From Polydactylus sextarius (Eukaryota; Chordata; Actinopteri; Polynemidae): DNA of 64,000 bases. The translations under genes and the position numbers were made by a program. This document shows, in pieces, positions 12,325-34,213 of the stretch; positions within the stretch are counted from its first letter, which is position 1, and each line of letters starts with the position of its first letter. The stretch spans positions 5,061,001-5,125,000 of the forward strand of contig CM028912.1 of the NCBI GenBank assembly GCA_016801845.1, written 5' to 3'. Below the pieces are notes generated by a model, which saw only the letters and a program-made list of their open reading frames with translations, was not told the origin of the DNA and made no database searches.

Positions 12325-15300
12325 ATGAGCAGGTACTCTTCAAGTAAGTCTCAAATTTCTTATTTTTTTCACCTTTTACACCAATCATTAGCACGTATTG
12401 CAATCAAGTCTTTCAGGACAGGTTTTAGATTATCATTCACTGCACATATTGTCAGAGCATTTGATGAATAAATTCTTTTACATCTTTGAATATGCTGCAG
12501 CAATTTCAAAACTGGTGGATCAGTCAAATTTCTAATGGGTTTTACTGACGACTGAGCAAGTTGTGGATAAAAAAACCAAATAATTTGAGACTTATGCGCA
12601 AAAGAAATATACACATAAATGACAAATTAAGAAATTAAATATTATAAATGTACTTGAGTTTTGTAAAGATTCGTGTACAGTAATGGTCACTTATCAAAAT
12701 GAGAATCTGTATGTAAAATATAAACTTTACATTTTTTACAGTTGTAAGGTAAACTAAAAACAAAACTAAAAACAAAAAATAAAGAGTGACATGAAAAAAC
12801 ATAACAATAAACTATTCAGCTACTATTTTTCTACAAACAGTTTGTGGTAGCAGAGCCACATGTTAACTGATAGATACGTTGTAGTTTTCTGTCGTGTACA
12901 TTTTGCAGACATTCATGATTTTCTTGCCTGTCGATTGTAGCCAGGACAACTCTCCTGAAAGACAACAGCTGGATCAAGAGACCTGAAGAAGAGGATGAAG
13001 CTGTTGAGTGAGTTTAAATTCAAACCATGAAAGTGTAAAACAAAGAAACACTATCCCTCACAAAAACGCACCTGTGGAGTAGTAGACACGTTGGGTGTGA
13101 CTGGTTAATTTCTTAGTTTACCTTGAACATTCCTGCAGCGAGTCACAGCGTTGAATCATCTCTTATCGTACCAGTGAAATAATTGATTAATTAATTTTTT
13201 TCTCTCTTTTTTTTCCCTCCTTCAGCCGTGACCCAAACTTCGGCAGGACTGTTCTGAGCCGATACAAATCTGACGAAACTCTTGACAGGTAAAACAAATG
13301 TTACAACGTTTCTCCAAATACAAGACACAAGAGTCATTAATATGAACTTATAATTGCAATTGTAATTATAATTAATCAATTTTCTGTATTTTCCTCATAG
13401 TACAAAGGATGGAGGAACAACAACCACCACCAAAACCACCTCCTCTGTGCAGGCTCTCACCAAGAGGTATAATTGATATAAAACACATTCATGTCTATTT
13501 GATTATCTGTAAATGAATATCATCTAAGTAGAACCACTTATTTTTAATTCTGTCATTTCAGATTCAGCTCAGGACTTGATGATCAGAAGAGCAGGTCGGT
13601 GCACTAAACAAACTGGCTGTTAATTTTGGCTTCAATTTTTTATTCAAGTTATTACACAGTGAGTGATTTTTAACCAGATTGTGCACTTAAGTCTCTTTTT
13701 TTTTAATTTACCCACAGCACTCTTCCCTCCTCCTACACTAGAAGGTACAGTTTCATAATAACACAAATAAAATTGAAATATTCAGTAATTTATTTGAGAA
13801 AATCTCTGAATAATATGTTACATTTTGCAGCTCATATTCAAGTATAAAGTCAGACCCTCCCACCAGGTGAGTAAAGCTTGAATCCATTACACATGATACA
13901 AAACTCAACATGTTAAGTCTTACTTTGGTTTTGCTGCGTCACAACAGCACCACCTCATACAAGACATCTGTTACAGATGAGCCGAAGAAAAATTACACAA
14001 ACATTTCTTCAGACAAACAAGAAAACAAACTTCACTGAAGCGTTACGTAACTTCTACTTTGTCTTATTACTTCTCCTTCAGCTCCACAACCACTACTACT
14101 GTCTCCAAGGATGGAAAAACTACTGAGACCACCATCACCACCACCCAGTCTGTTAGGTAAAACAAAAAAATCAGCATTAATATTTGTCATTTTATTTTGA
14201 AATGAGTTTGTATCAGATTATTTAATTTTTCCTTTTTCTTTTTTCGCAGATCTTCCCCCAAGACTGAGACATTCAGTGAGCGGGTGAAGTCTTCAAGCAA
14301 GGGGTAAAAATACATACTTTCATAAAGGTTTCAAATATTATTATTATTTTTGATGGCTTGATCTGTGTTTAAGTCAAAGGCTGATTAGCTAAAACATCTT
14401 TTCACTCAGGTACACAAGCTACTCACCTACCAGAACAACAAAAGTGACTGAGACAACTGTTACCAGCAATAAGAAGTAAGATACTTTCAGATTATTATTA
14501 TTATTATTAGTTTTTCCATAAGAGTAGAAATCTCACCAGTACCGTCGTCCACAATCTAACCCTGTCGTTAATGTTTTTCTGTTCAGTGCGGAGGATAAAC
14601 TTTACGACACACTCGTCCTGTCGCCCATCAAGGATGATAATACATCTACTGACAAGTAACATTTTTACACATTGTCAAGAAAATTAATTATCTGGACTTT
14701 GACTCCAGGCAGATAGTGATTATATAATGTACTAACGTATATTTTTATCTTCACAGGAAGACTGTCTACACAACTGAGACTGTGACAGTGACAAGCAGCA
14801 ACGGCATTGAGTGAGTTTCATAACCCAGGCTGTGTTTTCACTACATGACATTATATTCAAGTTATTTAGATGAATATACTCAATATATATATTTATCTTA
14901 TCAGATTATCTTACTAATATTGATTCATCTTATCTCTCTCTGCAATAGAGCTCAACTTTTACACCACAAAAAAAAAATAAATAATACACCACTGAGCCTT
15001 TATTTTCTATAAACTGTAATGTGACTGAGCCCTTAAAAAACATGTTTTTTTTTATTTATAAATTTAACTGAAAGCCCAGATGACATCCGTAGGTAGATAA
15101 GTACTGTGAACTTAAATGATAAATAAAAATACCCTCATTCAGTCCAAAACATTTTGGGGGTTTTACTGCTACAGCCTCACTTGGTCTGGGCTGTTTGCTC
15201 TATTTCAGAATACCACAGATGAATATTTTAGTGATATCAGAAGATTAAAACAAGCAATAGAGTCATTAGAAACTTGGAAAAATTTAGGAAATTTCAGTTT

Positions 15301-18300
15301 GCAATCTTTGTGTTTTGTGTAATCAATAAGTTATTTACACTTTGTTGAAATTACCTTTCACCAGTGTGGAGGACAAACTCTACGATACACTCATCCCTGG
15401 GTCTATCAAAAATGATGAAACAGAAAGGTAATGTTTACAGTCAGTAACAAAACACACAATGACTTTAATATTTAGTATGTATAAACACTATACTGTATAT
15501 AATGTGCTATAAACATTAATAAATAAATGGGTTATAACACACTAAAGAGGCTGCTTTAAGAACAAAAAGTGAATGACAATATAGTAAAACATAATAAAAA
15601 ACGTATCTATTATCATTTCTTTTTGTTTTGGGTGGGGGGGTTAAAGCTACCATCTCATTTAAAGATAAACTCATCATTTATTATCAATCACTTTATAGCA
15701 AAACTACTGTCTACACCACTGAGACTGTGACAGTGAAAAGCAGCAACGATGGGTGAGTTACTACACGACAACATTAACTAACAGACCAGACAGTCAAGTA
15801 AAACATTTTCTCTTGTCTTTTCAGAGATGATGGTAAAACTATTACCAGAAGATCTACCTCTAAGTAAGATAACCCTTTATCAATCATTAGAAAATATATT
15901 TATGTTCTGAAAATATAAGGATTCCACTTGTTATCACCTTGTATTTATAATATTACTGTCTTTACAGGGCTGAGGATGACCTGTATGACACCCTCCTGCC
16001 TAAGGCCATTACATCTCCTGTCAGGTGAGTGAGATGTGTCAGTGAATAACATTTAATGACACAAGCAACCGTACAATGAGACGTGACGTTTTCGTTGCCA
16101 CAGCAGTTTAAGCATCACAAAGAGACAGACTGTTGCAGCAGAGAGCAGCAGAGGGTGTGGTTTAGTGGGAGTGAATGAGTGAGAATGTGCTGGTTCTTTG
16201 TTTGTTCAGTATTATTTATCCCCATTTTCGTTTGTGTCATTTAGAGAAGAAACTCCATCTCTGACACCAACCTCGTCCACTCACACAATCACCAGGTAAA
16301 CATGTAAACAAGAGTTAGAGCTGAGTGTCATAACAGAGCTTTTCCAACAAGCGTTCATGATTATTTCATTCATGTAGTTTTGAAAATTCATAATGTGCAA
16401 ACACTTTTACTTTCTCCCCTCTTCTGTCTTTTTACATTCATAGTTATGTATAAAAAAACAAAACAAAAATGAAATTATTATTGCAAAATATTACCTAAAT
16501 AACCTTGAAAAGGTCCAGTATTAATTGCAACCAAAAGTTGGTTTAATTTCTTTTGAAAACATAATATAATCTGATGTAGGTGCAGATGCCTTTTGGGTGT
16601 TTTGCCAGACACCACTAGGGGTGGCATTGCTTCATATGTGTCTTATATAAACTTATAGTGTCTTATAATTTTGTCCCAGTTAAGTTTACCTGAAGTGTTT
16701 GTGCTGTGCAGACTGTAAAGAGACAGACAAGAAAATGTATTTGTGACGATAAACTTAGAACATGAACTTATTCTTGTTCCTCTTTGACACAGTTACAGCT
16801 CGTACACTGATGATTCTCCCTCCACCCGCACCTCCAGCTACACCATCCACAGTGAGCCCAGGTAATAATTTGACTATCACTCACTGCATGTAAAAAACAT
16901 GGCTGTAGACTTTCTATGATCCCTAATCTTCTCTGTGTTTGCACACACAGTGACAACTACAGCAGTAAAACCTACTCTTACTCCAGACCAGACTCCAGGT
17001 ACAAAGCAGAGCAACCTAAGACTTTATACAAGGATTTTTCTTATCATTCTCACTGAGTATACATTGAGTCACAACTATATTAAATCTCACATGTGATCTG
17101 TGGTTTATTTGTTTTATTTTCTAGCTACGAGTACACCAGTATCACCAGTCCCAGTTCTTACACCTCACCATACAGGAGCAGCAGGTAATGGATGATCTTA
17201 ACTATAACTTTGCTTAATATTGGTGGGAAAACATTGTATGAAAGTAAAACAGGACTCCAGCTGATAACTGTATCTCTCACAGCATTACAGATGACACTCA
17301 GTCAGTCTACTCCAGATCGTCCATCAAGAGCACGTATGCATCTCCTGAGAGGTAATAAAGTCTGACAAAACTAGACCACGAGTCCACAACCATAACATTT
17401 ACATTTCAACTGATGTGATTTGACCTGTTATTAATATATAAGTTATTACAGTAAATATATTGAATGGAGCGAGAATCAACCAAATTTCGTAGTTATTCCA
17501 TCTAACCAAAAATGCCAACAATAGAAAGGCACTGAAGAAAAAGTCACTTAATCACCAAAGTTATTTGACTTCCTGATGTGGGAATAAATAATGTTTGTAC
17601 CAAATTTTGCACCAATCCACACAATAATTGTTGAGATATCACAGTCAAACCAAAGTGGTGACCTGATCCCAATGCAGGGTCAACTTACTAAGTTTTTTAA
17701 CCCCCTATATAATATTTAACATAATCTTTTGTTACCAGTGTCAAGAATGAACTCAGTGTATATGTTTAATTTTCTTTTAACATGTTGACAAATCTCTGTT
17801 CCACACAGGACGGTGCTTGAGAAAGACCTGTGCAACCTCTGCCATAAGCCCTTCACCGCTGATGCCAAGATGATCCTGGATGACTTGAACATCAGATGCC
17901 ATGCCTCCTGTTTCAGGGTGAGCAGATTAAAGCTGACTCTCCATTTACGAAAGTTAGCAACAAGCAGCAGTTGAAGAAACAGTATTGAGATGCTTCACAC
18001 AACTAAAAGTCACAACACCACACTATAAAAATGTGCCTAAAGTTTTGCATTCAAACTATAAAAACCATGAAATCATGGTAAACCATTTATCCATCCATTA
18101 GCTGTAACTATATACTTTTGAGGATCATTGGAGGACGAGCGGACCCATAGTACATTCATATCCATTGAATGTTTACATAGCATTAAAGCATTAAATAGAA
18201 ACTTAAATAAGATGTTCCCCAGCTCCGTATTTGTATTTTTCATAAAGAACATATCAGGTGGTTGGAGACATGAAAACATGGGGGTCAGAGTGTAAGAACC

Positions 18301-18868
18301 AGACTTTGTAGCACAGGAAGCACATCAACTTCCTTTTTGTAACAGGTGCACTGTGATATTATTACATCCAATTTACTAAAATCACATTATTCGCTAAATG
18401 GCTACCCTTAACTCAGACCTGACGAGATGTTTAATCAGCTGGAGTAATTGAAAACGCCTGAGTGGGTGTTCACGGCCTTTAAACTTGCAAAGTAACACAG
18501 CTGTGAGATAAATGTGTTTTACGTTCTGTTGCCAGTGACAGGATGTTATCGGGATCCGTACAGCTGACTGCTCAGCGTGAATCTCTTTCCTCATGTGAGT
18601 GTTTGTTTGTGTCTGAACAGTGCGAGGTGTGTAACAGTACTCTGGGTCATCTGAGAGCTGGAGACAGCATGTGGGTCTACAAACGTATGGTGCACTGTGA
18701 GAACTGCTTTGAGGTCACCAGAGGTACAGTTCTTCATCTTTATCATCACTAAATGTCCAGTGAATAAATGTTAAAATAGTATACGTTTGCTATATTTGCT
18801 GAAAAATGATTAATTAAATGGGTAATAAAACATTTTTTTTTACTCCGACAGATAAATGGAGACGCTGA
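12325..18868 (+). CDS. scel: Sciellin, LIM-domain protein of cornifying epithelia
   Basis: Coding exons: 12325-12343, 12941-13007, 13226-13288, 13401-13466, 13562-13594, 13718-13744, 13831-13866, 14082-14156, 14250-14303, 14410-14475, 14587-14655, 14757-14810, 15365-15427, 15699-15752, 15825-15863, 15968-16024, 16245-16295, 16793-16861, 16951-16998, 17125-17184, 17283-17351, 17809-17917, 18621-18723, 18852-18868. They join to 455 residues (human about 690). The N-terminus has LKDNSWIKRPEEED and GRTVLSRYKSDETLD, as in human sciellin. The middle is Ser/Thr-rich with repeats of EDKLYDTL and KTVYTTETVTV. The C-terminus is one LIM domain with zinc ligands in CNLC, CHASC, CEVC and CENC. In mammals sciellin is a cornified-envelope precursor and cytoplasmic scaffold; in fish an epidermal role is inferred. 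The human neighbours mycbp2 and slain1 flank it here too. Confidence 0.9.
13948..14037 (+). other. Possible alternative scel exon with in-frame stop
   Basis: After a good acceptor (CACAACAG at 13940-13947) the sequence continues the scel frame as STTSYKTSVTDEPKK and on to a TGA at 14035-14037. No GT donor that keeps frame occurs before the stop. The main transcript can join exon 13831-13866 directly to 14082-14156 in phase, so this block is either an alternative last exon, a poison exon or a decayed repeat exon. Confidence 0.35.
17480..17705. repeat. Degenerate teleost interspersed repeat in scel intron
   Basis: Phrases such as ACCAAATTTTGCACCAATCC, AATAATTGTTGAGATATCAC and CAAAGTGGTGACCTGA belong to a repeat I recall as common in percomorph genomes (usual wording: ATGGCAATCCATCCAATAGT). 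Diverged; ends uncertain. Confidence 0.5.
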
Positions 18869-19210
18869 GTTTCTTCCAAACCATCAATGGAAACATGAGA
18901 TGTGAAACGTGATTGAAGATTAAAAAATGAATGAATCCTTATCTACCATGTTTTGGGTGACATTGTATTTTCAAACTGACAGATCTGAATTTTGGTGTTT
19001 TGGCAAGTGACAGTTACATTCAGATGCAATAACACCTTGTAACTGTTACTGACCTGATCATGATATTTCTGTCTCTATATATCTACTCATATCATGTTTT
19101 AAAATGGTATTTCTTATGTTCTCTCATGTCTGCTGCCTGTACAGGGACTCTTACATGTAACAGGATTGGATATTTTGTGATATTTAGGGCCGGGGGCTTT
19201 TTCTCTGTGC

Positions 19211-19250
19211 AATAAAGGCAATCGATGCATCTTTATTTGTAAAAGGAATA
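19211..19250 (+). promoter_or_regulatory. scel polyadenylation signals
   Basis: AATAAA at 19211-19216 and again at about 19245-19250, some 340 bp after the scel stop codon, both in the gene's orientation. The first follows a TGTGC stretch. Likely 3' end of the scel transcript. Confidence 0.55.
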
Positions 19251-19589
19251 AAACGTGTCATTTCTTTTGGTTTGTAGACGATCTGTTCTTTGTTCACTCA
19301 ATCAGTCTTTAACGACCTTTATCACAGTTTTGAAGTATGTTTTTCTTTACGATACTGAAACATTGAACCTCTAATTATTTCTACATTAATGAATAAAACG
19401 TGTCTTTTGCTACTTTTACTGTATTGACTTTATTCACAACTTTACATGTCTTGATGACGTCTTTTTTATTCCAGTACGTATTTTGAACTGATATTGATTC
19501 TATAATAAACAAAGATACAGACATGTATATTTTTAATTTATTTCTTGTGTAAAGTGGTTGTATTATTGTTGTAATGTTTTTTAAATCAT

Positions 19590-20070
19590 TTTGTGTCTCT
19601 TTGGTTGATTTACCTTTTTTTGTTGTCACTTTTTGACTCTATGGTTGTTTTCCATCTATTTGTGGTTATAATTTCTCTTTTTAAATGATATTTAGTATCT
19701 TTCTTGTTGGTTTGAGTCTCAAATTAGGTTGAGCTGCATTGTTTTGTTGACATTTTTTGACTCTGGTCACTCTACACCACTGTGATCATTTCCTCTCTCT
19801 TTGTGGTTGTTTTGTGTCCCTGTGCAGTTATTTTCAATCTCTTTGCAGTTGGTTTTGGTCATTTTGAAGTAATTGTGTGTCTGTTCAATTGAGTTACATT
19901 TCTTTGTGGCCATTCTGCACACTTGTGGATGTTTTCCATCTCTCTGTGGTTGTTTTGTGCCTATTTGTGATGATTTTGGGCATTTCTTATGATTGTTTTG
20001 ATTTTCTCTGTAGCTGTATTTGAGTCTCTTTGTTGTTATTTAGTGGTTGTTTATGAACCTTTTTGTGGTT
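19590..20070. repeat. Degenerate minisatellite, 20-odd-bp unit
   Basis: Many diverged copies of a unit close to TCTCTTTGTGGTTGTTTTGT, spaced about 20-40 bp apart, fill most of the gap between the scel 3' end and slain1. Copies differ strongly, so the array is old. I see nothing coding in it. Confidence 0.65.
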
Positions 20071-20570
20071 AACCTCGTCTGACCACACGGACCCCCTGGG
20101 TCTGTGCCCAGTAGGTCTGATCTGGTAATCCATCCATCGCCTATTTGGGATGTGAGAGGCGGCACTGGGGATATCTGTAATTTATAAAATGAAAACATTT
20201 GACTCTCTCAGTAATTGATTTAAATTAAAATATAACATGAGTCTGGTCTGCTTGCACATAAAGACACATAAGGTGTAAAAAAGTTAAATAGTATTCATAA
20301 GATCTGTATAATAAACACTTCCTCGGCAGTGGTGTGATGGGAGTTGAACACAGAGCTGCTGACCAATGAGATGGAGGCTGTGCAGTCATACCAGCAGCAG
20401 CATCAGTGTATGTGTGTGTGTGTCTGTGTCTGTGTGAGTGAGGGAGAGAGAGAGTGTGTAGTAGCTTTAAACAGGGGAATCTGGACACCCTGTCTGAATT
20501 GAATAGGACCCTCTGCAGGCAGGCCGTGCTGTTTTCTTTTGCCCCCTCCTCTCAATGTGCTTTTTACCAA
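20071..20570 (+). promoter_or_regulatory. slain1 promoter and 5' UTR region
   Basis: Sequence just upstream of the slain1 start, with a GT/GA-rich tract at 20405-20460. The slain1 reading frame stays open upstream to an ATG at 20454-20456, giving a possible 39-residue N-terminal extension that has no family support. No TATA box chosen. Confidence 0.4.
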
Positions 20571-30793
<10,223 letters not shown>

Positions 30794-32401
30794 AATAAAC
30801 AAGAAGCTCAAGAGGTGCACAGGGTAACACTGTACGGGACCCAATTGATTTAAGACTGTGCTGTCAGAGGTTCCCAGTCTTGGGCCCAGACCCAAGAGAG
30901 AGTGACTGTTAACATTTCTAAAAATAAAAAAAAAATAAAATAAAAAATAAAAGCACTACTCTTCAGTGAAGGACATAATACTGAGAACAGTATGGGTCCA
31001 GCAGGATCTGGATCTTTATCTTACTACCTGCTGAAACACAGACTGACACATTATGAAGCAACCTGGCAATATTCTGATAATCAGTTGTTAAATGTGAACT
31101 GGATCTTCTTTGATATGTGTTTTTTGATTTGTCGTTGTGGGTAGTTTAAGGCTTTCATTCAACAGAATGAAAATTTCTCTCCAGTTGAAAGTTTAGGGGG
31201 AATAAAAAAAAACATAGTTCATGCTTTTGTACATGCTTTTAATGATTTCATCTGACTAATTTTAATTATTTTTTTCTTTTGTCAGATTGTGGCATCAGAT
31301 ATAAGAAGTTGAACCTGAAATATTTTTTTTTTTTTTTTTTACATCCCATGCCTGTTAAAGAGCAGTGTTAATTAATGTGAGTTATATTTATTGGCTGGAC
31401 CTTGCAGCACTTTTGATCAGAATTATGATTAATGCATTTAAGTAAATTATCTGCTTTGTTTCTTATAAGTAAGGTATGACATTCATTAATGTAAGTGTAC
31501 ACATTTTATCCTTTTGGCTAGTTTCTTTTCATTGATGTTTACATGACAGCTGAGATTTTTAACGTTCTTTGATAAAAAAAAAAAAAAAATTAAAAAAAGA
31601 AAGAAAAAACATAATCGCTGCAATGATATTGCACATAGAGCCCTGATGCTTTTTATGGATGACAAGACTTTAAAGAGGAGGTGAATTTTTAAAGTGAATA
31701 AAAGCCTTTCAAAATATTTTTGCATTTTCTCAGTCTGTCTTGAATATAGTTAATGTGAATTGAAATGGAAGTTGGGGAAAATAAAAAATAAAAATAAAGG
31801 GAATAGTGCTAATGATGATCAGCAGAGGGCATTGTTCTTCCACTGTGCATACACTTTTCATGATATTTGTCAATAATGTGTGCATATTTGAAATGAATGA
31901 GTGATGTCTGTATTTATTTATATCAAAGGGGATTAAAGGCATTTTAATCAAGTATTGTTTTATATGTGCAGGCGACATATGACTTATAGATAACTAGAAT
32001 AAATAGTATTGTCTTAAAGTTCAAATACCATGAGGAAACTACATTACTGACCATTAAAATACCTTTATAAGATCAAGTAAATTTAATATGTATATGAAGC
32101 AACATCAATTCATATTTGCAACATAAAAGTTTAGTTTTCGTCTCCACTCAGGAGCCTGAAGTTAAAGTGATTAATGTTTAACAGGTTAGTATGTTGAGGT
32201 TGAATCTCCCCAGTAACAATCAAACCACGCTCATTTTTGGCACACTGGACCTTTGGGGTAAGTGAATAAAATCTTTGTCTGTTTTTTTTTTTTTTTTTGG
32301 AAATTTTAACCATAAATACTTTTTTTTTTAATCTTTTTTAACAAAAAACAGGTAGACTTAGAGTGTGATTTCCACTGCTGATCTTGTTGGAACTTGAGAT
32401 A
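30794..32401 (+). other. slain1 3' UTR and gap to the death-domain gene
   Basis: A poly-T run at 31322-31340, A runs near 31574-31605 and AT-rich sequence. AATAAA at 31697-31702 is the best slain1 polyadenylation candidate, about 900 bp after the stop. From about 32100 the sequence belongs to the upstream side of the next gene. An acceptor at about 32351 suggests that the exon holding its start codon is not its first. Confidence 0.5.
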
Positions 32402-33030
32402 ATGCCCAACAAAGCCCAGGAGGTAAATGTAATCTGTTTTTATTTTCACTTCCATGTGTCTAAAATCAGCAAAGATATTTCTTTGACATTCATTGAGACC
32501 TTTATTGAAGGTAACAAATGCTCTGGATTTTTTTAGGATGCTGTAATCAACCTAAAGACACTGCAGGAGATTTCACGTGAGCTCGGTTTTGAGTGGACAC
32601 TTTTGGCGTATGAGCTCGGCTTCAACAGAACCGAGATCAGCCGGTTTCATACCAAATCTCCTCAGAAGAGCATCCAAGCAAAGATCATGTTGGAAAGCTG
32701 GTAAAGTGTGTGTGCATATGTGTGTGACTTAAGGTTCCTTATTCTGATACAATTGTATATATCACAAACTCCCTCCTGTTTCTCTTTATAAACAGGTATG
32801 AGAAATCATGGGACAAGCCCAATAAGACCAAGCTGCTGCAAGATGGACTGGAGCGAGCAGGCAGACGGGACCTGGCTGAAAAGCTGCGTTGCCTCCACTG
32901 GGGGCACCAGAAGCTGAGTCGCAGGGTAGAGCTGCCCTCCGCTTTCCCCTTCCTCATCACAGTCCACAAGACCATCCACAACCAAGACGCACTGCGCAGG
33001 ATCAATGACCTCAACTGCAGATTCATTTGA
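32402..33030 (+). CDS. Small stand-alone death-domain protein, unnamed
   Basis: Three exons: 32402-32422, 32537-32700, 32796-33030, all with GT-AG junctions and consistent phase, giving 139 residues. Residues about 12-95 look like a death domain: LQEISRELGFEWTLLAYELG, then RTEISRFHTKSP, IMLESWYEKSWDK and LLQDGLERAGRRDLAEKLR, with the conserved Trp residues in place. The order of helices recalls the death domains of ankyrins, CRADD and PIDD1, but I recognise no exact orthologue. The tail (about 96-139) is basic and ends NDLNCRFI, with no known domain. No transmembrane segment, caspase-recruitment or kinase domain is present, so a small adaptor is the natural guess. The start is the first ATG after an in-frame TGA at 32366. 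It sits between slain1 and kbtbd7, its own AATAAA at 33192-33197. Confidence 0.8.
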
Positions 33031-33191
33031 GGCTGGATGAAGATGGAAAAAAAGGTTGTGTCTGCACTTATAATTTCTATAGTAGACCACAATACTAAAC
33101 AAAGGAGAAGCATGTGAAAAAAAATAAAGATATAATTATAAATTTAATATAATTCTGCAAAATTTCTATTTCTATCTTTTTTTTTTTTTGC

Positions 33192-33197
33192 AATAAA
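33192..33197 (+). promoter_or_regulatory. Polyadenylation signal of the death-domain gene
   Basis: AATAAA about 160 bp after the stop codon, directly after a T run. Confidence 0.6.
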
Positions 33198-33429
33198 GAG
33201 TATACATTAAATATAACTAATACCTTATCAAATGTATATTAAAATCCTTGTTAATCATTGTTGAGTTATTAAATTCATTGAGGAATCATTATGAGATTTC
33301 ATTTTGTCAACATATATTTTATACACTACAAAAACTGTTATTATTAAAATAATAAATTGTATCATTTTAAATTAATTTTAAAAGTATAAAAATAACATTA
33401 CTTTTCTCATCATCTCACCATCAACATCC

Positions 33430-33511
<82 letters not shown>
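33430..33511. repeat. (TTA)n trinucleotide microsatellite
   Basis: About 27 perfect TTA/ATT units between the death-domain gene and kbtbd7. Confidence 0.97.
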
Positions 33512-33512
<1 letters not shown>

Positions 33513-34213
33513 CGTCTAAATTGAAAATTTGACTTGAATTAACCAATTAAATGTGAACATTAGCGGCTCTAGTTCGACGACAACCAAACTTATTTTGACC
33601 TAGTTAGTTTAACCAATCAGAGACGCGGATCATCTTAGCAAGGTTGTGTGACCATCGGTGACCTACAAAGGAAGCCGGGAAAGGTTGCCTTCAAAATAAG
33701 AGATTATATTTTCTTCACTTCGGGTTAAAAAGACTATTTTGACTAGTATAAAGTGAGAAACCTAAATATTTAAGCTAAAAAAATAAAATTGTTTGTTAAG
33801 TTTAAAATAAGGTGAAGAAATAAGAAATTGTGTGACACTTGTGCATGTGGTGAGACTTTTATTTTTGTATTTTTTAACGGAAGTTGTAGTTCCAGCCTTG
33901 CCTACATTGTCACTGTTATTTTTATTTTAACAGATTGCTACAGTCAAAACAGTTGAGTTAAAAAAAAGCGACTCCCGGAGTATAATTTGTGGATTATCAC
34001 CGATTTACCGCGACATTATGATCATCTGGAGACCGAGAAGTGTTGGTTTTCAGACACACAGCGGATCGTTCGGCTGTTAAGTCGCTGGTAATGTGGTTTT
34101 CCACCGCTTTCGTTTGATTTGTATCAGTTGTCAACACAGAAACCCCATATCGGGTATGTTAATTGAAGCTTTAATCGACGTGAAATAGCAAATCTCTCAC
34201 CGAAGTTGCAGCG
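33512..34213 (+). promoter_or_regulatory. kbtbd7 promoter and 5' UTR region
   Basis: AACCAATCAGAGACGCGG near 33611-33628 contains a CCAAT box. The 250 bp before the start codon are richer in CG than the AT-rich block upstream. The start context GCAGCGATGGC is close to the Kozak optimum. Transcription start unknown. Confidence 0.4.

Noticed and set aside
20454..20570. 39-residue N-terminal extension of slain1 from an upstream ATG
   Set aside because: The frame is open but the residues do not resemble SLAIN family sequence; kept only as an alternative start.
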